A stretch of DNA of 64,000 nucleotides from JAOUEA01 sp963825635 (GTDB lineage Bacteria > Actinomycetota > UBA4738 > HRBIN12), in assembly GCA_963825635.1 (NCBI GenBank), contig CAWGTU010000004.1:76717-140716 (forward strand). The letters run 5' to 3'. The translations under genes were made by a program, and so were the position numbers. Each line of letters begins with the position of its first letter. The stretch's first letter is position 1. The notes under the pieces were generated by a model, which was not told where the DNA came from, ran no database searches, and saw nothing but the letters and a program-made list of their open reading frames with translations. This document shows, in pieces, positions 42,681-52,167 of the stretch.

Positions 42681-43667
42681 ATGAGCTTCCCCGAGCACCG
42701 GCCGCGGCGGCTACGACGTACGCCCGCCCTCCGAGCCCTCGTCCGCGAGACGCGGCTGCACGCCGACGATCTGATCGCGCCGATGTTCTGCAAGGAAGGC
42801 ATCGACGAGCCGGTCACCATCTCGTCGATGCCGGGTCAGTTCCAGCACACCCTCGAGTCGCTCCGCAAGGAGGCGGTCGCGACGGCGGAGACCGGCGTCC
42901 GCGCCTTCATGCTCTTCGGGGTCCCGGCCGACAAGGATGCCGAGGGATCGCAGGCCTGGCACCCCGACGGCATCGGCCAGCGTGCGATCGGTGCGCTGCG
43001 TGAGGAGTTCGGCGACGACGTGGTCGTGATGAGCGACCTCTGCCTCGACGAGTACACAGATCACGGGCACTGCGGCGTGCTGAACGACGCGAACGACGTG
43101 GACAACGACGCCACCCTCGAGCGCTACCGGCGCGTCGCCCGTGCCCAGGCCGACGCCGGTGCGCATGTGATCGGGCCGAGCGGCATGATGGACGGCCAGG
43201 TCGGCGCGATCCGCGCGGCGCTGGACGAGACCGGCCGCGACGACGTCGCGATCATGGCCTACGCGGCGAAGTTCGCGAGCGCCCTGTACGGACCGTTCCG
43301 CGAGGCGGCCGAGGGTGCGCCTCGTTTCGGCGATCGCACCGGCTATCAACAGGACCCGGCCAACGCCGACGAGGCGCTCCGCGAGATCCGGACCGACATC
43401 GACGAGGGCGCCGACATCGTGATGGTGAAGCCGGCGCTGCCGTACCTCGACGTCGTGCATCGCGCGAAGGGCGAGACCGGCTTCCCGTTGGCCGCGTACC
43501 ACGTGAGCGGCGAGTACGCGATGGTGAAGGCTGCCACCGCGAACGGCTGGCTCGACGAGCGGCGCACCGTGCTCGAGATCTTGACGTCGATCCGCCGCGC
43601 GGGCGCAGACATGATCCTCACCTACCACGCGAAGGACGCCGCGACGTGGCTCCGCGACGGGGCATGA
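42681..43667 (+). CDS. hemB: Delta-aminolevulinic acid dehydratase (porphobilinogen synthase)
   Basis: 328 residues. It condenses two 5-aminolevulinates to porphobilinogen. The metal-site region reads MSDLCLDEYTDHGHCGVLND, keeping two cysteines where zinc-only enzymes have three; Asp replaces the middle one. The Schiff-base lysines are in MAYAAKFASALYGPFRE and DIVMVKPALPYLD. The stop overlaps the hemL ATG (ATGA). Confidence 0.97.
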   Translation: MSFPEHRPRRLRRTPALRALVRETRLHADDLIAPMFCKEGIDEPVTISSMPGQFQHTLESLRKEAVATAETGVRAFMLFGVPADKDAEGSQAWHPDGIGQRAIGALREEFGDDVVVMSDLCLDEYTDHGHCGVLNDANDVDNDATLERYRRVARAQADAGAHVIGPSGMMDGQVGAIRAALDETGRDDVAIMAYAAKFASALYGPFREAAEGAPRFGDRTGYQQDPANADEALREIRTDIDEGADIVMVKPALPYLDVVHRAKGETGFPLAAYHVSGEYAMVKAATANGWLDERRTVLEILTSIRRAGADMILTYHAKDAATWLRDGA

Positions 43668-44938
43668 CCGGTTCCGAGGAGCTGTTCGACCGTGCCCGGA
43701 CCGTGATCCCCGGCGGGGTCGACTCCCCCGTGCGAGCGTTCGGATCGGTCGGCGGCACGCCCGTGTTCATCGATCGCGGAGAGGGCGCTGAGATCGTCGA
43801 CGTCGACGGGAACCGCTACATCGACCTCGTGCAGTCGTGGGGCGCGCTGCTGTTCGGCCACGCCCGCGCCGAGATCATCGAGGCGGCGAGCGCCGCTGCC
43901 GCTCGTGGCACCTCCTTCGGGGCGCCGACGCCGGGCGAGGTCGAGTTGGCGGAGCGCATCGTGGAGGCGGTGCCCGGCATCGACCGGGTCCGGCTCGTGA
44001 ACAGCGGCACGGAAGCCGCGATGAGTGCGATCCGGCTCGCGCGCGGCTCGACCGGACGAGACCTGGTCGTGAAGTTCGAGGGGTGCTACCACGGGCATTC
44101 CGACTCGCTGCTCGCCAAGGGTGCCGGCAGCGGTCTCGCGACGCTCGGGATCCCGTCGTCGCCCGGGGTGACCGAGGGTGCCGCCCGCGACACGCTCACC
44201 GTCGCGTTCAACGACCTCGACGCCGTGCGCGCGCTGTTCGCGGAGCGTGGGAGCGACGTGGCGGTCGTCGCGGTCGAACCGGTGGCCGCGAACATGGGCG
44301 TCGTGGCGCCCGAGCCCGGCTTCCTCGAGGGGCTGCGTGCGATCTGCGACGAGCACGGGGCTTTGTTGCTCTTCGACGAGGTGATCACCGGGTTCCGCAT
44401 CGCCTACGGCGGCGCCCAGTCGTACTACGGCGTCACGCCCGATCTGACCGCGCTCGGCAAGGTGATGGGCGGGGGGTTCCCGTGCGCCGCGTTCGGCGGA
44501 CGCGCCGACCTGATGGCGCACCTCGCCCCGGACGGTCCGGTGTACCAGGCGGGAACCCTCAGCGGGAATCCCGTGGCGGTCGCCGCGGGCATCGCCACGC
44601 TCGACCTCGCGCGTCTCGAGGATCCGTATCCTCGGCTCGAGGCCACCGCGAGCGTGCTCACGGACGGCATCGAGACCGCACTCGCGGCGACCGGCATCCC
44701 GGCGACGGTCAACCGGGCGGGCTCGCTGTTCAGCGTCTTCTTCACCGCATCTGCCGTGCGGAACTTCGACGGGGCGCGAGCGGCCGACCACGATCGCTAC
44801 GGGCGGTTCTTCCACCACATGCTGGCCAACGGCGTCGCGCTGCCACCGTCGGGTTACGAGCTGTGGACCCTGAGCACGACGCACGGCCCCGAGGAGACGG
44901 AGAGGATCCTCGGGGCCGTGGCGTCGTTCCGGGACTGA
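43664..44938 (+). CDS. hemL: Glutamate-1-semialdehyde 2,1-aminomutase
   Basis: 424 residues. A PLP enzyme converting glutamate-1-semialdehyde to 5-aminolevulinate, the step after HemA. The PLP Lys266 is in LTALGKVMGGGFPCAAFGG, the Asp in LLLFDEVITGFR, and the gating region is GAGSGLATLGIPSSPGV. Complete C-terminus. Last gene of the hemA-C-D-B-L operon, coupled to hemB. Confidence 0.97.
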   Translation: MTGSEELFDRARTVIPGGVDSPVRAFGSVGGTPVFIDRGEGAEIVDVDGNRYIDLVQSWGALLFGHARAEIIEAASAAAARGTSFGAPTPGEVELAERIVEAVPGIDRVRLVNSGTEAAMSAIRLARGSTGRDLVVKFEGCYHGHSDSLLAKGAGSGLATLGIPSSPGVTEGAARDTLTVAFNDLDAVRALFAERGSDVAVVAVEPVAANMGVVAPEPGFLEGLRAICDEHGALLLFDEVITGFRIAYGGAQSYYGVTPDLTALGKVMGGGFPCAAFGGRADLMAHLAPDGPVYQAGTLSGNPVAVAAGIATLDLARLEDPYPRLEATASVLTDGIETALAATGIPATVNRAGSLFSVFFTASAVRNFDGARAADHDRYGRFFHHMLANGVALPPSGYELWTLSTTHGPEETERILGAVASFRD

Positions 44939-45010
44939 CGCGGCAGGCAGGCCGATCCCGGTTCGACCCCGGCGCCGGACGGGCGGTCGGACGCCGGAGA
45001 CGCTCGTCGG

Positions 45011-45466
45011 TTACGCGACCGCGGCGGGCTCGGGGACCTCGCGCAGGTCCACCCGCTCCACCTTGATCGCCAGGCAGAAGGTGCCGATCACGCGGTCGAG
45101 CGCGTCGTGCGTCGGCGCGACCTGACATCGGACCGAGGCTCTCGCTCCCTCGAGCGTGAACTCCGCCGTCTCGCCGTTCAGGGCTGCCACGTGCGCGTCG
45201 AGCAGGTCCAGGTTCGGACCCTCCATGCCGAAGATCGCGATCACGTCTCGGCCTTCGACCTTCGAGCGAGACAACCCGACCACCTCCGACGCCGCGCCGG
45301 TCACCGTGCGCACACGCAGCGCGGTGTCGGTGCTCCAGAAGAACACGGGACGCCCCTCCGCAGCCGCCCCGATCGTCTCCGCGTTCGCGAACCGCGAGCG
45401 CGGAGGCGGTGGTGCCTGCGGGGTCGGCACCGTGTCCGTGATACCGATCAGTTCCCACTGTCGCAT
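45011..45466 (-). CDS. Small PAS-domain protein
   Basis: 151 residues. One PAS-like fold: RPVFFWSTDTALRVRTVTG, ASEVVGLSRSKVEGRDVIAIFG, GETAEFTLEGARASVRCQV and IGTFCLAIKVERVDL. No kinase, cyclase or DNA-binding domain is attached. The ATG at 45466 follows GAGGGGTGAGAG. Possibly a stand-alone sensory module; cofactor and partner unknown. The 110 bases between it and the SulP gene hold no recognisable feature. Confidence 0.8.
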   Translation of the reverse strand: MRQWELIGITDTVPTPQAPPPPRSRFANAETIGAAAEGRPVFFWSTDTALRVRTVTGAASEVVGLSRSKVEGRDVIAIFGMEGPNLDLLDAHVAALNGETAEFTLEGARASVRCQVAPTHDALDRVIGTFCLAIKVERVDLREVPEPAAVA

Positions 45467-45576
45467 GACTCTCACCCCTCCCGAGGTTCGGGGACGCTTC
45501 GTTACCTGTTTTCGGGTAGCGGGGGGGTGGTTCCGCATAGGACCTTCGACGGTTCTTCCCGCATCGGCCGTTGGGC

Positions 45577-47328
45577 CTAGGTGGCGGGAGGACGTTCCTC
45601 CCAGTCGACCCATCCGACACCCGACGTCTGCACGTACCCGTCGACGGCCGTGCCGATCGTCGGGAAGAAGCGCTCGTCGCCCACGCGCTCGTAGAGGCCG
45701 TACGCCCGCAGGCGGTCCTTCACGGGCCCCTTCATCTCAGCGAAGGCCAAGGCGATGCCGGCGGCATCGAGGTCGTCCATCAACTCGCCGAGCATGTCTG
45801 CGGCCGTGGTGTCGATATCGGTGATCGGCTCCGCGGCCACGACGACCCAGCGCACCGGCTCCTCGGCTGCCGAGACATGCGCTCGCACCTCCCGTCGGAA
45901 GAAGGACGCGTTCGCGAAGAACAGGGGTGCGTCGAAGCGGTAGAGCAGCAGCCCGGGGATCGTCCGCCCCTCCGGATGACGATCGATGTCGTGGTAGCCC
46001 TTGAGCTCGTCGACACGGACGAGGGTGGCGTCGTGGGGCCGCCAGGCGCGGCGAACGAAGTCGACCAGAGACAACACGATCGCCACGAAGACGCCGGGGA
46101 GCACGCCGAGCACCGCGACCCCGAGGAACGCGGCCGCCCACAAGGCGAACTCGGTGCGCCGCATGCGCCAGAGCCGGCGGATCTCCGCGACGTCGACGAG
46201 GCGCGCGGCGGCCGCGACGACGACGGCGCCGAGCACAGCCTGTGGCAGGTCGCGGAGCAGCGCCGGCGCCACGACGAGCATGAGCGCGACGGCGATCGCA
46301 CCGATCAGCGGTGCGAGCTGCGACCGGGCACCCGCCGCGATCGCGACCGGCGTGCGCGAGGCGCTGCTGGAGATCGGGAACCCCTGGAACAGTCCGGTGG
46401 CGAGGTTCGCGACGCCCAACGCGACGAGCTCACGATCGGGGTCGACCTCTTCCTTGCGCCGCGACGCGAGTGACTGCGACAGCACGCTCGTATCGGCCGT
46501 CGCCACCAGGGCGATCGCGAACGCCGCCGTGATCAACTCCGGGAGCACGTCACTCGGCACCCTGGGCAGGACGAACGACGGGAGTCCCTCGGGCAGCACC
46601 CCGACCGTATCGATCGACAGATCGAGCAACGCCACCGCGGCGATGCCACCCACGACCACGATCAGGGTCGCCGGGAGGCGCGGGGCCCACCGGCCGAGCA
46701 CGACGATCACGATGAGCGCCGACGCCCCGACCGCCGCCGTGACCGGATCGACCGCCCCGCTGCCGATCGCGTCGGCGATCGCCTCGACCTGGTCCAGCAG
46801 ATCGTCGGCGCCGATCGAGAACCCCAGCATCTTCGGGATCTGCCCGACGACGATCGTGAGGGCGATGCCGGTCAGGTAGCCGAGGCGGGTCGGTCGCGAC
46901 AGGAGCTCGGTCACGAACCCGAGCCGGAAGAGCCCGGTGGCCGCGATCACCAGCCCCGTGATCACCGCCAGCGCGCCGGCGACCTCGATCGACGCTGTCG
47001 GGGATCCGGCCGTCACGCCGACGACGACGGCCGCGATCACCGGCGCGAGGGACGAATCGGGACCGAGCACGAGGACGCGGGAGGGTCCGAACACGGCGTA
47101 CGCCACGAGCGGCACGATCGTGGCGTACAGGCCCGTGATCGCAGGCAGCCCCGCGGCCTCGGCGTAGCCCATGCCCACCGGCACGAGGAAGGCCGCGAGC
47201 ACGACCCCCGCGACCAGGTCCAAGCGCAGCCACTCGAGCCGGTAGCTGCGCAGCGCGTCGAGTCCCGGGAGCCAGGACGTGCGACCCGGCCCGGGGCCGA
47301 GCGTCGACGGACGATCCGATCCGCTCAC
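45577..47328 (-). CDS. SulP-family anion transporter with STAS domain
   Basis: 583 residues. N-terminal SulP membrane domain of 12-14 segments (LAAFLVPVGMGYAEAAGLPA is the family signature) and a C-terminal STAS domain at about 455-570 (PITDIDTTAADMLGELMDDL). Members carry sulfate, bicarbonate or other small anions, commonly with Na+ or H+. No sulfate-assimilation or carbonic anhydrase gene is adjacent, so the anion is undefined. GTG start at 47328 with GGGGGGCAGG upstream. Confidence 0.93.
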   Translation of the reverse strand: MSGSDRPSTLGPGPGRTSWLPGLDALRSYRLEWLRLDLVAGVVLAAFLVPVGMGYAEAAGLPAITGLYATIVPLVAYAVFGPSRVLVLGPDSSLAPVIAAVVVGVTAGSPTASIEVAGALAVITGLVIAATGLFRLGFVTELLSRPTRLGYLTGIALTIVVGQIPKMLGFSIGADDLLDQVEAIADAIGSGAVDPVTAAVGASALIVIVVLGRWAPRLPATLIVVVGGIAAVALLDLSIDTVGVLPEGLPSFVLPRVPSDVLPELITAAFAIALVATADTSVLSQSLASRRKEEVDPDRELVALGVANLATGLFQGFPISSSASRTPVAIAAGARSQLAPLIGAIAVALMLVVAPALLRDLPQAVLGAVVVAAAARLVDVAEIRRLWRMRRTEFALWAAAFLGVAVLGVLPGVFVAIVLSLVDFVRRAWRPHDATLVRVDELKGYHDIDRHPEGRTIPGLLLYRFDAPLFFANASFFRREVRAHVSAAEEPVRWVVVAAEPITDIDTTAADMLGELMDDLDAAGIALAFAEMKGPVKDRLRAYGLYERVGDERFFPTIGTAVDGYVQTSGVGWVDWEERPPAT

Positions 47329-47341
47329 GCCTGCCCCCCTC

Positions 47342-47358
47342 GCCGGTCGGGGACCGGC
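47342..47358. terminator. Short GC hairpin between oxidoreductase and SulP genes
   Basis: GCCGGTC-GGG-GACCGGC, a perfect 7-bp stem with a 3-base loop and no T-run. It may attenuate read-through from the oxidoreductase genes or lie in the SulP leader: a TAGGCT on the minus strand at 47371-47366 could be the SulP -10. Confidence 0.4.
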
Positions 47359-47367
47359 AGGGCAAGC

Positions 47368-49002
47368 CTAGCTCGGCATCTTCTTCTTCTTGTCGCGCAG
47401 GATCTCGCGCACGCAGTGGTGACCGGGCATACCCGTCACGCCCCCTCCCGCGTGGGTCGCGCTCGACGCCTGGTAGAGGCCGGCGAGGGGCGAGCGGTAG
47501 TCCGCATACCCCACCGCCGGCCGCATGTGGAACAGCTGATCGACCGTGAGCTCTCCGTGGAAGATGTTGCCACCGATCAGGCCCCAGCCGTCCTGCATCT
47601 GCTTCGGACCGATCACCTGGCGTGCTTTCACGCTCCCCTTGAACCCGGGCGCGACCGCATCCATGCGATCGATCAACCGGTCGGCGTAGGCGTCGAGGTC
47701 GGCCGTGTGATCGTCGTCGTCGTCCGCCCAGGTGTGCGGCACCCACTGCGTGAACATCGACATCACATGCGTGCCCTCGGGAGCGAGCGTGCGATCGAAC
47801 ACCGTCGGGATCGCCGTGTCGCTGAACGGCAGCGTCGCGGGCTTCCCGGCGCGAGCCTCCTGGAACCCGCGCTCGAGGTACTCCATGTCGTCGAGCACCT
47901 GGATCGCGCCGCCGTGGATCTGCGGGTCGTACTCGGGATCGGCGGTGAACGTCGGAAGCCGGTCGATCGCGAGGTTGATCTTCACGGTGCCGCTGCGGGT
48001 CTTCCAGTGCTCGATGTCGTGCACGAACTCGCTGGGGAGCTCGTGGCGATCGATCTGGTCGAGGAACGTGATCTTCGGATGCACGGCGGTGACGACGAGT
48101 GGGGCCGTCAGCTCCTCGCCCCCCTCGAGCACCACGCCGTGTGCTCGTCCGTTCGTCGCGAGGATCGTCCGGACCCGCGCGTTCGTGCGGACCTCGGCGC
48201 CGAAATGGCGCGCGGACCCCTCGCACGCCGCGCTCACGGCGCCCATGCCCCCCTCGGGGTAGCCCCACGAGGCGATCTGTCCGTCGCCGACGTCGCCGAC
48301 CGAGTGATGCATCAGCACGTACGCCGTGCCGGGCGCCTCGGGGCCGGCCCACGTGCCGATGATGCCGTTGACGGCCATGAAGCCCTTGAAGACCGGGGAC
48401 TCGAACCACCGGTCGAGCAGGTCGGCGGCGCTCATCGTGAACAGACGGGTGATGTCGGCGACGGTGCGCTCGTCGAGCTCCTTGCGGAGCATCCACCCGA
48501 GCTGGCCGAGATCCTTGATGTCGCGGGGCGAGCGCGAACCGAGGTGCGGCGGGGTCTGCATCAGCAGCGGGCCAAGGATCTCGCCGATGCGGCCCATCCA
48601 TGCCTCGTACTCGAAGTAGACGTCGGCGTCCTTCTTCGAGAAGGGCGCGATCGACTCTCGGGTCTTCTGCTCGCTCTCGTGGCGCACGATCGAGGAGCCG
48701 TCGGCGAGCGGCAGGTATCCCAGGCCCTGTGGGTAGACCTTGTAGCCGAAGCGCTCGAGCTGCAGATCGCGCTGGATCGTCGGCGGCATGAGGCTCATCA
48801 CGTAGCTGAGCGTCGTGACCTTCACGCCGGGGAGCTCATCGGGCCACGGTTCCATCGTGTCGGCCGCGCCGCCGGTCTTGTGCCGTGCCTCGAGCACCAC
48901 GACGTCGGCGCCGAACTTCGCGAGGTACGCCGCCGTGATCAGACCGTTGTGGCCACCGCCGACGACGATCGCGTCGTATCGGTTCGCCTGCTGCTGTGCC
49001 AC
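47368..49002 (-). CDS. PYROXD2/phytoene-desaturase-like FAD oxidoreductase, copy 2
   Basis: 544 residues. FAD-binding N-terminus RYDAIVVGGGHNGLITAAYL followed by VVLEARHKTGGAADT, as in the CrtI/PYROXD2 superfamily of two-dinucleotide-binding flavoproteins. The C-terminal ATHAGGGVTGMPGHHCVREI is the second flavin-contact motif. The sequence is closely similar throughout to the neighbouring gene 49007-50644, showing tandem duplication. GTG start four bases after the upstream gene. No carotenoid gene is nearby, so carotenoid desaturation is not supported; function unknown. Confidence 0.88.
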   Translation of the reverse strand: MAQQQANRYDAIVVGGGHNGLITAAYLAKFGADVVVLEARHKTGGAADTMEPWPDELPGVKVTTLSYVMSLMPPTIQRDLQLERFGYKVYPQGLGYLPLADGSSIVRHESEQKTRESIAPFSKKDADVYFEYEAWMGRIGEILGPLLMQTPPHLGSRSPRDIKDLGQLGWMLRKELDERTVADITRLFTMSAADLLDRWFESPVFKGFMAVNGIIGTWAGPEAPGTAYVLMHHSVGDVGDGQIASWGYPEGGMGAVSAACEGSARHFGAEVRTNARVRTILATNGRAHGVVLEGGEELTAPLVVTAVHPKITFLDQIDRHELPSEFVHDIEHWKTRSGTVKINLAIDRLPTFTADPEYDPQIHGGAIQVLDDMEYLERGFQEARAGKPATLPFSDTAIPTVFDRTLAPEGTHVMSMFTQWVPHTWADDDDDHTADLDAYADRLIDRMDAVAPGFKGSVKARQVIGPKQMQDGWGLIGGNIFHGELTVDQLFHMRPAVGYADYRSPLAGLYQASSATHAGGGVTGMPGHHCVREILRDKKKKMPS

Positions 49003-49006
49003 GCCC

Positions 49007-50644
49007 CTACCTCTTCCTGTTCCGTGCCTTCTTGTCCCTGATGATCTCGCGCACGCAGTGGTGACCGGGCAGGCCGGTCACGCCGCCACCAGCGTGGGTC
49101 GCGCTCGACGCCTGATAGAGGCCGTCGATCGGCGATCGGTAGTCGGCGTAGCCGACCGCCGGCCGCATGTGGAAGAGCTGATCGACCGTGAGCTCTCCGT
49201 GGAAGATGTTCCCGCCGATCAGATCCCAGCCCTCTTGCATCTGCTTCGGACCGAGGATCTGGCGCGCGAGCACGCTGTCGCGGAAGCCGGGGGCGACCTC
49301 GTCCATGTGGTCGATCAGGCGATCGGCATAGGCCTCGAGCTCCTCGGTGTGGTCGTCCTCGTCGTCGGCCCACTCCGCCGGGCACCACTGGGTGAACATC
49401 GAGACCGTGTGGATGCCCTCGGGCGCGAGCGTGGTGTCGACGACCGTCGGGATCTCGGTGTCGCTGAACGGACGCGTCGCCGCCTCACCGAAGCGGGCCT
49501 GCTGATAGGCCTGCTCGAGCTGCTCCACGTCGTCGAGCAGCTCGATCGCTCCGCCGTGGATCTCGGGGTCGAAGTCCGGGTCGGCCGTGAAGGTCGGCAG
49601 CCGGTCGATCGCGAGGTTGACCTTCACGGTTCCGCTGCGGGTCTTCCAGTGCTCGATGTCGTGAACGAACGAGCTCGGCAGCTCGGCGCGGTCGAGCTGC
49701 TGAAGGAACGTGATCTTCGGGTGCACGGCGGTGACGACCAACGGAGCCCGGACCTCCTCGCCGCCGTCGAGGACGACGCCGGTGACACGGCCGTTCGACG
49801 TGGTGATCGTCTGGACCGCCGCGTCGACGCGGACCTCGGCGCCGAAGAACTTCGCCGACTCCTCGCAGGCCTTCGAGACGGCCCCCATGCCGCCTTCCAT
49901 GAAGCCCCAGCTCGCCACCTGCCCGTCGCCGATGTCGCCGACGGAGTGATGCATCAGCACGTACGCCGTGCCGGGCGCGTCGGGGCCGGCCCACGTGCCG
50001 ATGATGCCGTTGACCGCCATGAACCCCTTCATCTCGGGGGATTCGAACCATCGCTCCAGCAGCTCGGTCGCGCTCATCGTGAACAGGCGCGTGACGTCGG
50101 CCACGGTGGCCTCGTCGACGTGCGAGCGGAGCTTCCACGCGAGCTTGCCGAGGTCCCACAGGTCGGCGGGCTTCTTCGAGCCGACATGGGGCGGCGTCTC
50201 CATCAGCATCGGCCCGAGGATGTCGGAGATGCGCGAGATCCACCCGTAGAACTCGAAGTAGGCGTCGGCGTCGCGCTTGGAGACCTTCGCGATCGACTCC
50301 CGGGTCGTGCGATCGTCCTCGGCCTGGATGATCGAACCTCCCCCTCGCATCGGCATGTACCCCTGGCCGAGGGGGAGGAGCTTGAAGCCGAACCGCTCCA
50401 GCTGCAGCTCGCGGCGGAGCGACGGCGGCATCAGGCTCATCGTGTAGCTCAGCGTGTTGACCTTGACGCCGGGATACTCGTCGGGCCACGGCTCGCTCGT
50501 GTCGGCGGCGCCGCCGGTCTTGTGGCGCTTCTCGAGCACGAGCGTGCGCGCGCCACGCTTGGCTAGGAGCGCGGCGGCGACGAGTCCGTTGTGCCCGCCG
50601 CCGATCACGATCGCGTCGTACCGGTTCCCCTGCTGCTGCGACAT
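49007..50644 (-). CDS. PYROXD2/phytoene-desaturase-like FAD oxidoreductase, copy 1
   Basis: 545 residues. N-terminal RYDAIVIGGGHNGLVAAALL and LVLEKRHKTGGAADTSE; C-terminal ATHAGGGVTGLPGHHCVREI. Long identical stretches with the downstream paralogue, such as NGIIGTWAGP and AYVLMHHSVGD, run along the whole length. The ATG at 50644 follows GGAG. The first gene of the pair; its leader contains a hairpin. The similarity to human PYROXD2, a mitochondrial protein without a settled reaction, is at family level. Confidence 0.88.
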   Translation of the reverse strand: MSQQQGNRYDAIVIGGGHNGLVAAALLAKRGARTLVLEKRHKTGGAADTSEPWPDEYPGVKVNTLSYTMSLMPPSLRRELQLERFGFKLLPLGQGYMPMRGGGSIIQAEDDRTTRESIAKVSKRDADAYFEFYGWISRISDILGPMLMETPPHVGSKKPADLWDLGKLAWKLRSHVDEATVADVTRLFTMSATELLERWFESPEMKGFMAVNGIIGTWAGPDAPGTAYVLMHHSVGDIGDGQVASWGFMEGGMGAVSKACEESAKFFGAEVRVDAAVQTITTSNGRVTGVVLDGGEEVRAPLVVTAVHPKITFLQQLDRAELPSSFVHDIEHWKTRSGTVKVNLAIDRLPTFTADPDFDPEIHGGAIELLDDVEQLEQAYQQARFGEAATRPFSDTEIPTVVDTTLAPEGIHTVSMFTQWCPAEWADDEDDHTEELEAYADRLIDHMDEVAPGFRDSVLARQILGPKQMQEGWDLIGGNIFHGELTVDQLFHMRPAVGYADYRSPIDGLYQASSATHAGGGVTGLPGHHCVREIIRDKKARNRKR

Positions 50645-50665
50645 ATTGAATCTCCGTTCAAACGG

Positions 50666-50680
50666 GTAGGCGAAGCCTAC
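50666..50680. promoter_or_regulatory. Hairpin overlapping a TAGGCT hexamer upstream of the oxidoreductase pair
   Basis: GTAGGC-GAA-GCCTAC forms a perfect 6-bp inverted repeat. On the minus strand it contains TAGGCT (50679-50674), a plausible -10 about 30 bases before the ATG at 50644. It could be an operator or an early-leader hairpin. Confidence 0.4.
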
Positions 50681-50808
50681 ACCGGCCTCGCGAGCGGGGG
50701 TATCCGGTCCTGTGGAGTTCGTGCCATCGGGGTGAACCCACCGGCCGGCGTGGCGACCATAATGGCTGGGCCATAGGGTCTCCATACCGCCAGACGGAAG
50801 GATCGATC

Positions 50809-52167
50809 GTGAGCGACCAGGGAACACGCGTCGAGTGCCCGCGCTGCGGGCGCGCGGAGACCGACCCCGACATCAACTTCTGCCCCACGTGTGGGACTCC
50901 CCTGCGAGGCGAGCCGGCGCGCCTGAAGCTGCGCCGCCGACTCTCCGGGTTGTTCGTGTTCCTCACGGTGCTGTGCCTCGTCGTGACGGTCGTGGGTGCC
51001 TGGGCGCGCGCCGTGGCGCTCGACACCGACCGGTTCGTCGCCACGGTCGGTCCGGTGATCGACGACCCGGCCGTGCAGGAGGCCCTGAGCATCCGTCTGA
51101 CCGACCGCGTCATGGAGGGCCTCCAGGTCGAAGATCGGGTCTCGACCGCGCTCGCCGGCTTGGACCAGGGCGAGCTCCCCGTGTCGCCCGCGCTGCTCGC
51201 CGCGCCGATCGCCGACGGCATCCGCACCGTGCTGCTGAAGCGCACCGAGCAGGCGATCTCGAGCGACGCGTTCCAGAACCTCTGGAACACCGCCCTGACG
51301 AGGGCTCACTCCCAGGCGATCGCGCTGCTCAGGGGCGAGAGCACGAACGCCACGATCGAGGGCGACGCGGTCTACATCAACCTGCTCCCGTTCATCAACG
51401 ACGCACTCGCTTCCCTCGAGGGTCAGCTGTCGGAGATCTTCAACCGATCGATCGACATCCCCACGATCACAGAGCAGAACCTCGACCAGGCGGTGGGCCT
51501 GCTCGAGCAGCAGTTCGGCGTCGACCTGCCGGAGGACTTCGGCCAGATCAAGGTCTTCGAGTCCGATGCGTTGCCCGCCGCGCAGGCGGCGATCGCCACG
51601 ATGGACAAGGTGGTCTACGCGCTTGTGGCGCTCACGATCATCCTCGCCATCGTCGCCTTCGTGCTGTCCACCCGCCGACTGCGGACCGCCTTGTGGCTCG
51701 GGTTCGGTGCCGCGATCGGGTTGATCGTGATCCGGCGCCTCGCACTCCGGCTCGACGACGCGATCGTCGCCCGGGTGACCGGTGAGACGAACCAGGAGGC
51801 GGTGGGCGCGGTCACGAGCGACGTCTTCCAGGATCTGCGCAACTTCACGACCCTGATGCTGGTGGCGGCGATCCTGATCGGCGTCGGGGCCTATCTCGCC
51901 GGACGGCCACCATGGTTGACGCGCACGCTCGAGCGTGCGTCCGACGGCACGCTGGTGCCACGCGATGCGGGGTGGATCCGCTGGATCGGTGAGCACGGGC
52001 TCGTCCTGCGCGTGATCGCCGTCGTGCTCGGGGCATTGGTCCTCTTCTTCGCCAACCTCGGTTGGATGTCGCTCCTGGTCGTGATGGCGCTCGTCGCCGC
52101 CACCTGGTTCGTGCTCACGTACCTGCACGAGCGGGTCACCGGCCAGGCCGACGTCGCGACGGGGTGA
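50809..52167 (+). CDS. Zinc-ribbon multi-pass membrane protein of unknown function
   Basis: 452 residues. A zinc ribbon at the N-terminus (CPRCG ... CPTCG, residues 10-29) precedes a transmembrane segment (about 44-66). A large extracytoplasmic domain of about 200 residues, rich in Asp/Glu and Gln, then leads to four or five further membrane segments. I recognise no catalytic motif. GGAAGGA precedes the GTG. Its stop overlaps the YihY-type gene (GTGA), so the two are probably made together. Confidence 0.8.
   Translation: MSDQGTRVECPRCGRAETDPDINFCPTCGTPLRGEPARLKLRRRLSGLFVFLTVLCLVVTVVGAWARAVALDTDRFVATVGPVIDDPAVQEALSIRLTDRVMEGLQVEDRVSTALAGLDQGELPVSPALLAAPIADGIRTVLLKRTEQAISSDAFQNLWNTALTRAHSQAIALLRGESTNATIEGDAVYINLLPFINDALASLEGQLSEIFNRSIDIPTITEQNLDQAVGLLEQQFGVDLPEDFGQIKVFESDALPAAQAAIATMDKVVYALVALTIILAIVAFVLSTRRLRTALWLGFGAAIGLIVIRRLALRLDDAIVARVTGETNQEAVGAVTSDVFQDLRNFTTLMLVAAILIGVGAYLAGRPPWLTRTLERASDGTLVPRDAGWIRWIGEHGLVLRVIAVVLGALVLFFANLGWMSLLVVMALVAATWFVLTYLHERVTGQADVATG

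Noticed and set aside
45467..45576. Possible riboswitch upstream of the PAS gene
   Set aside because: Some local hairpins but no recognisable consensus of GEMM, cobalamin, TPP, ydaO or other known classes.
46550..48601. 683-codon minus-strand frame across the SulP/oxidoreductase junction
   Set aside because: It is the out-of-frame reading of two well-recognised genes, low-complexity Arg/Gly-rich.
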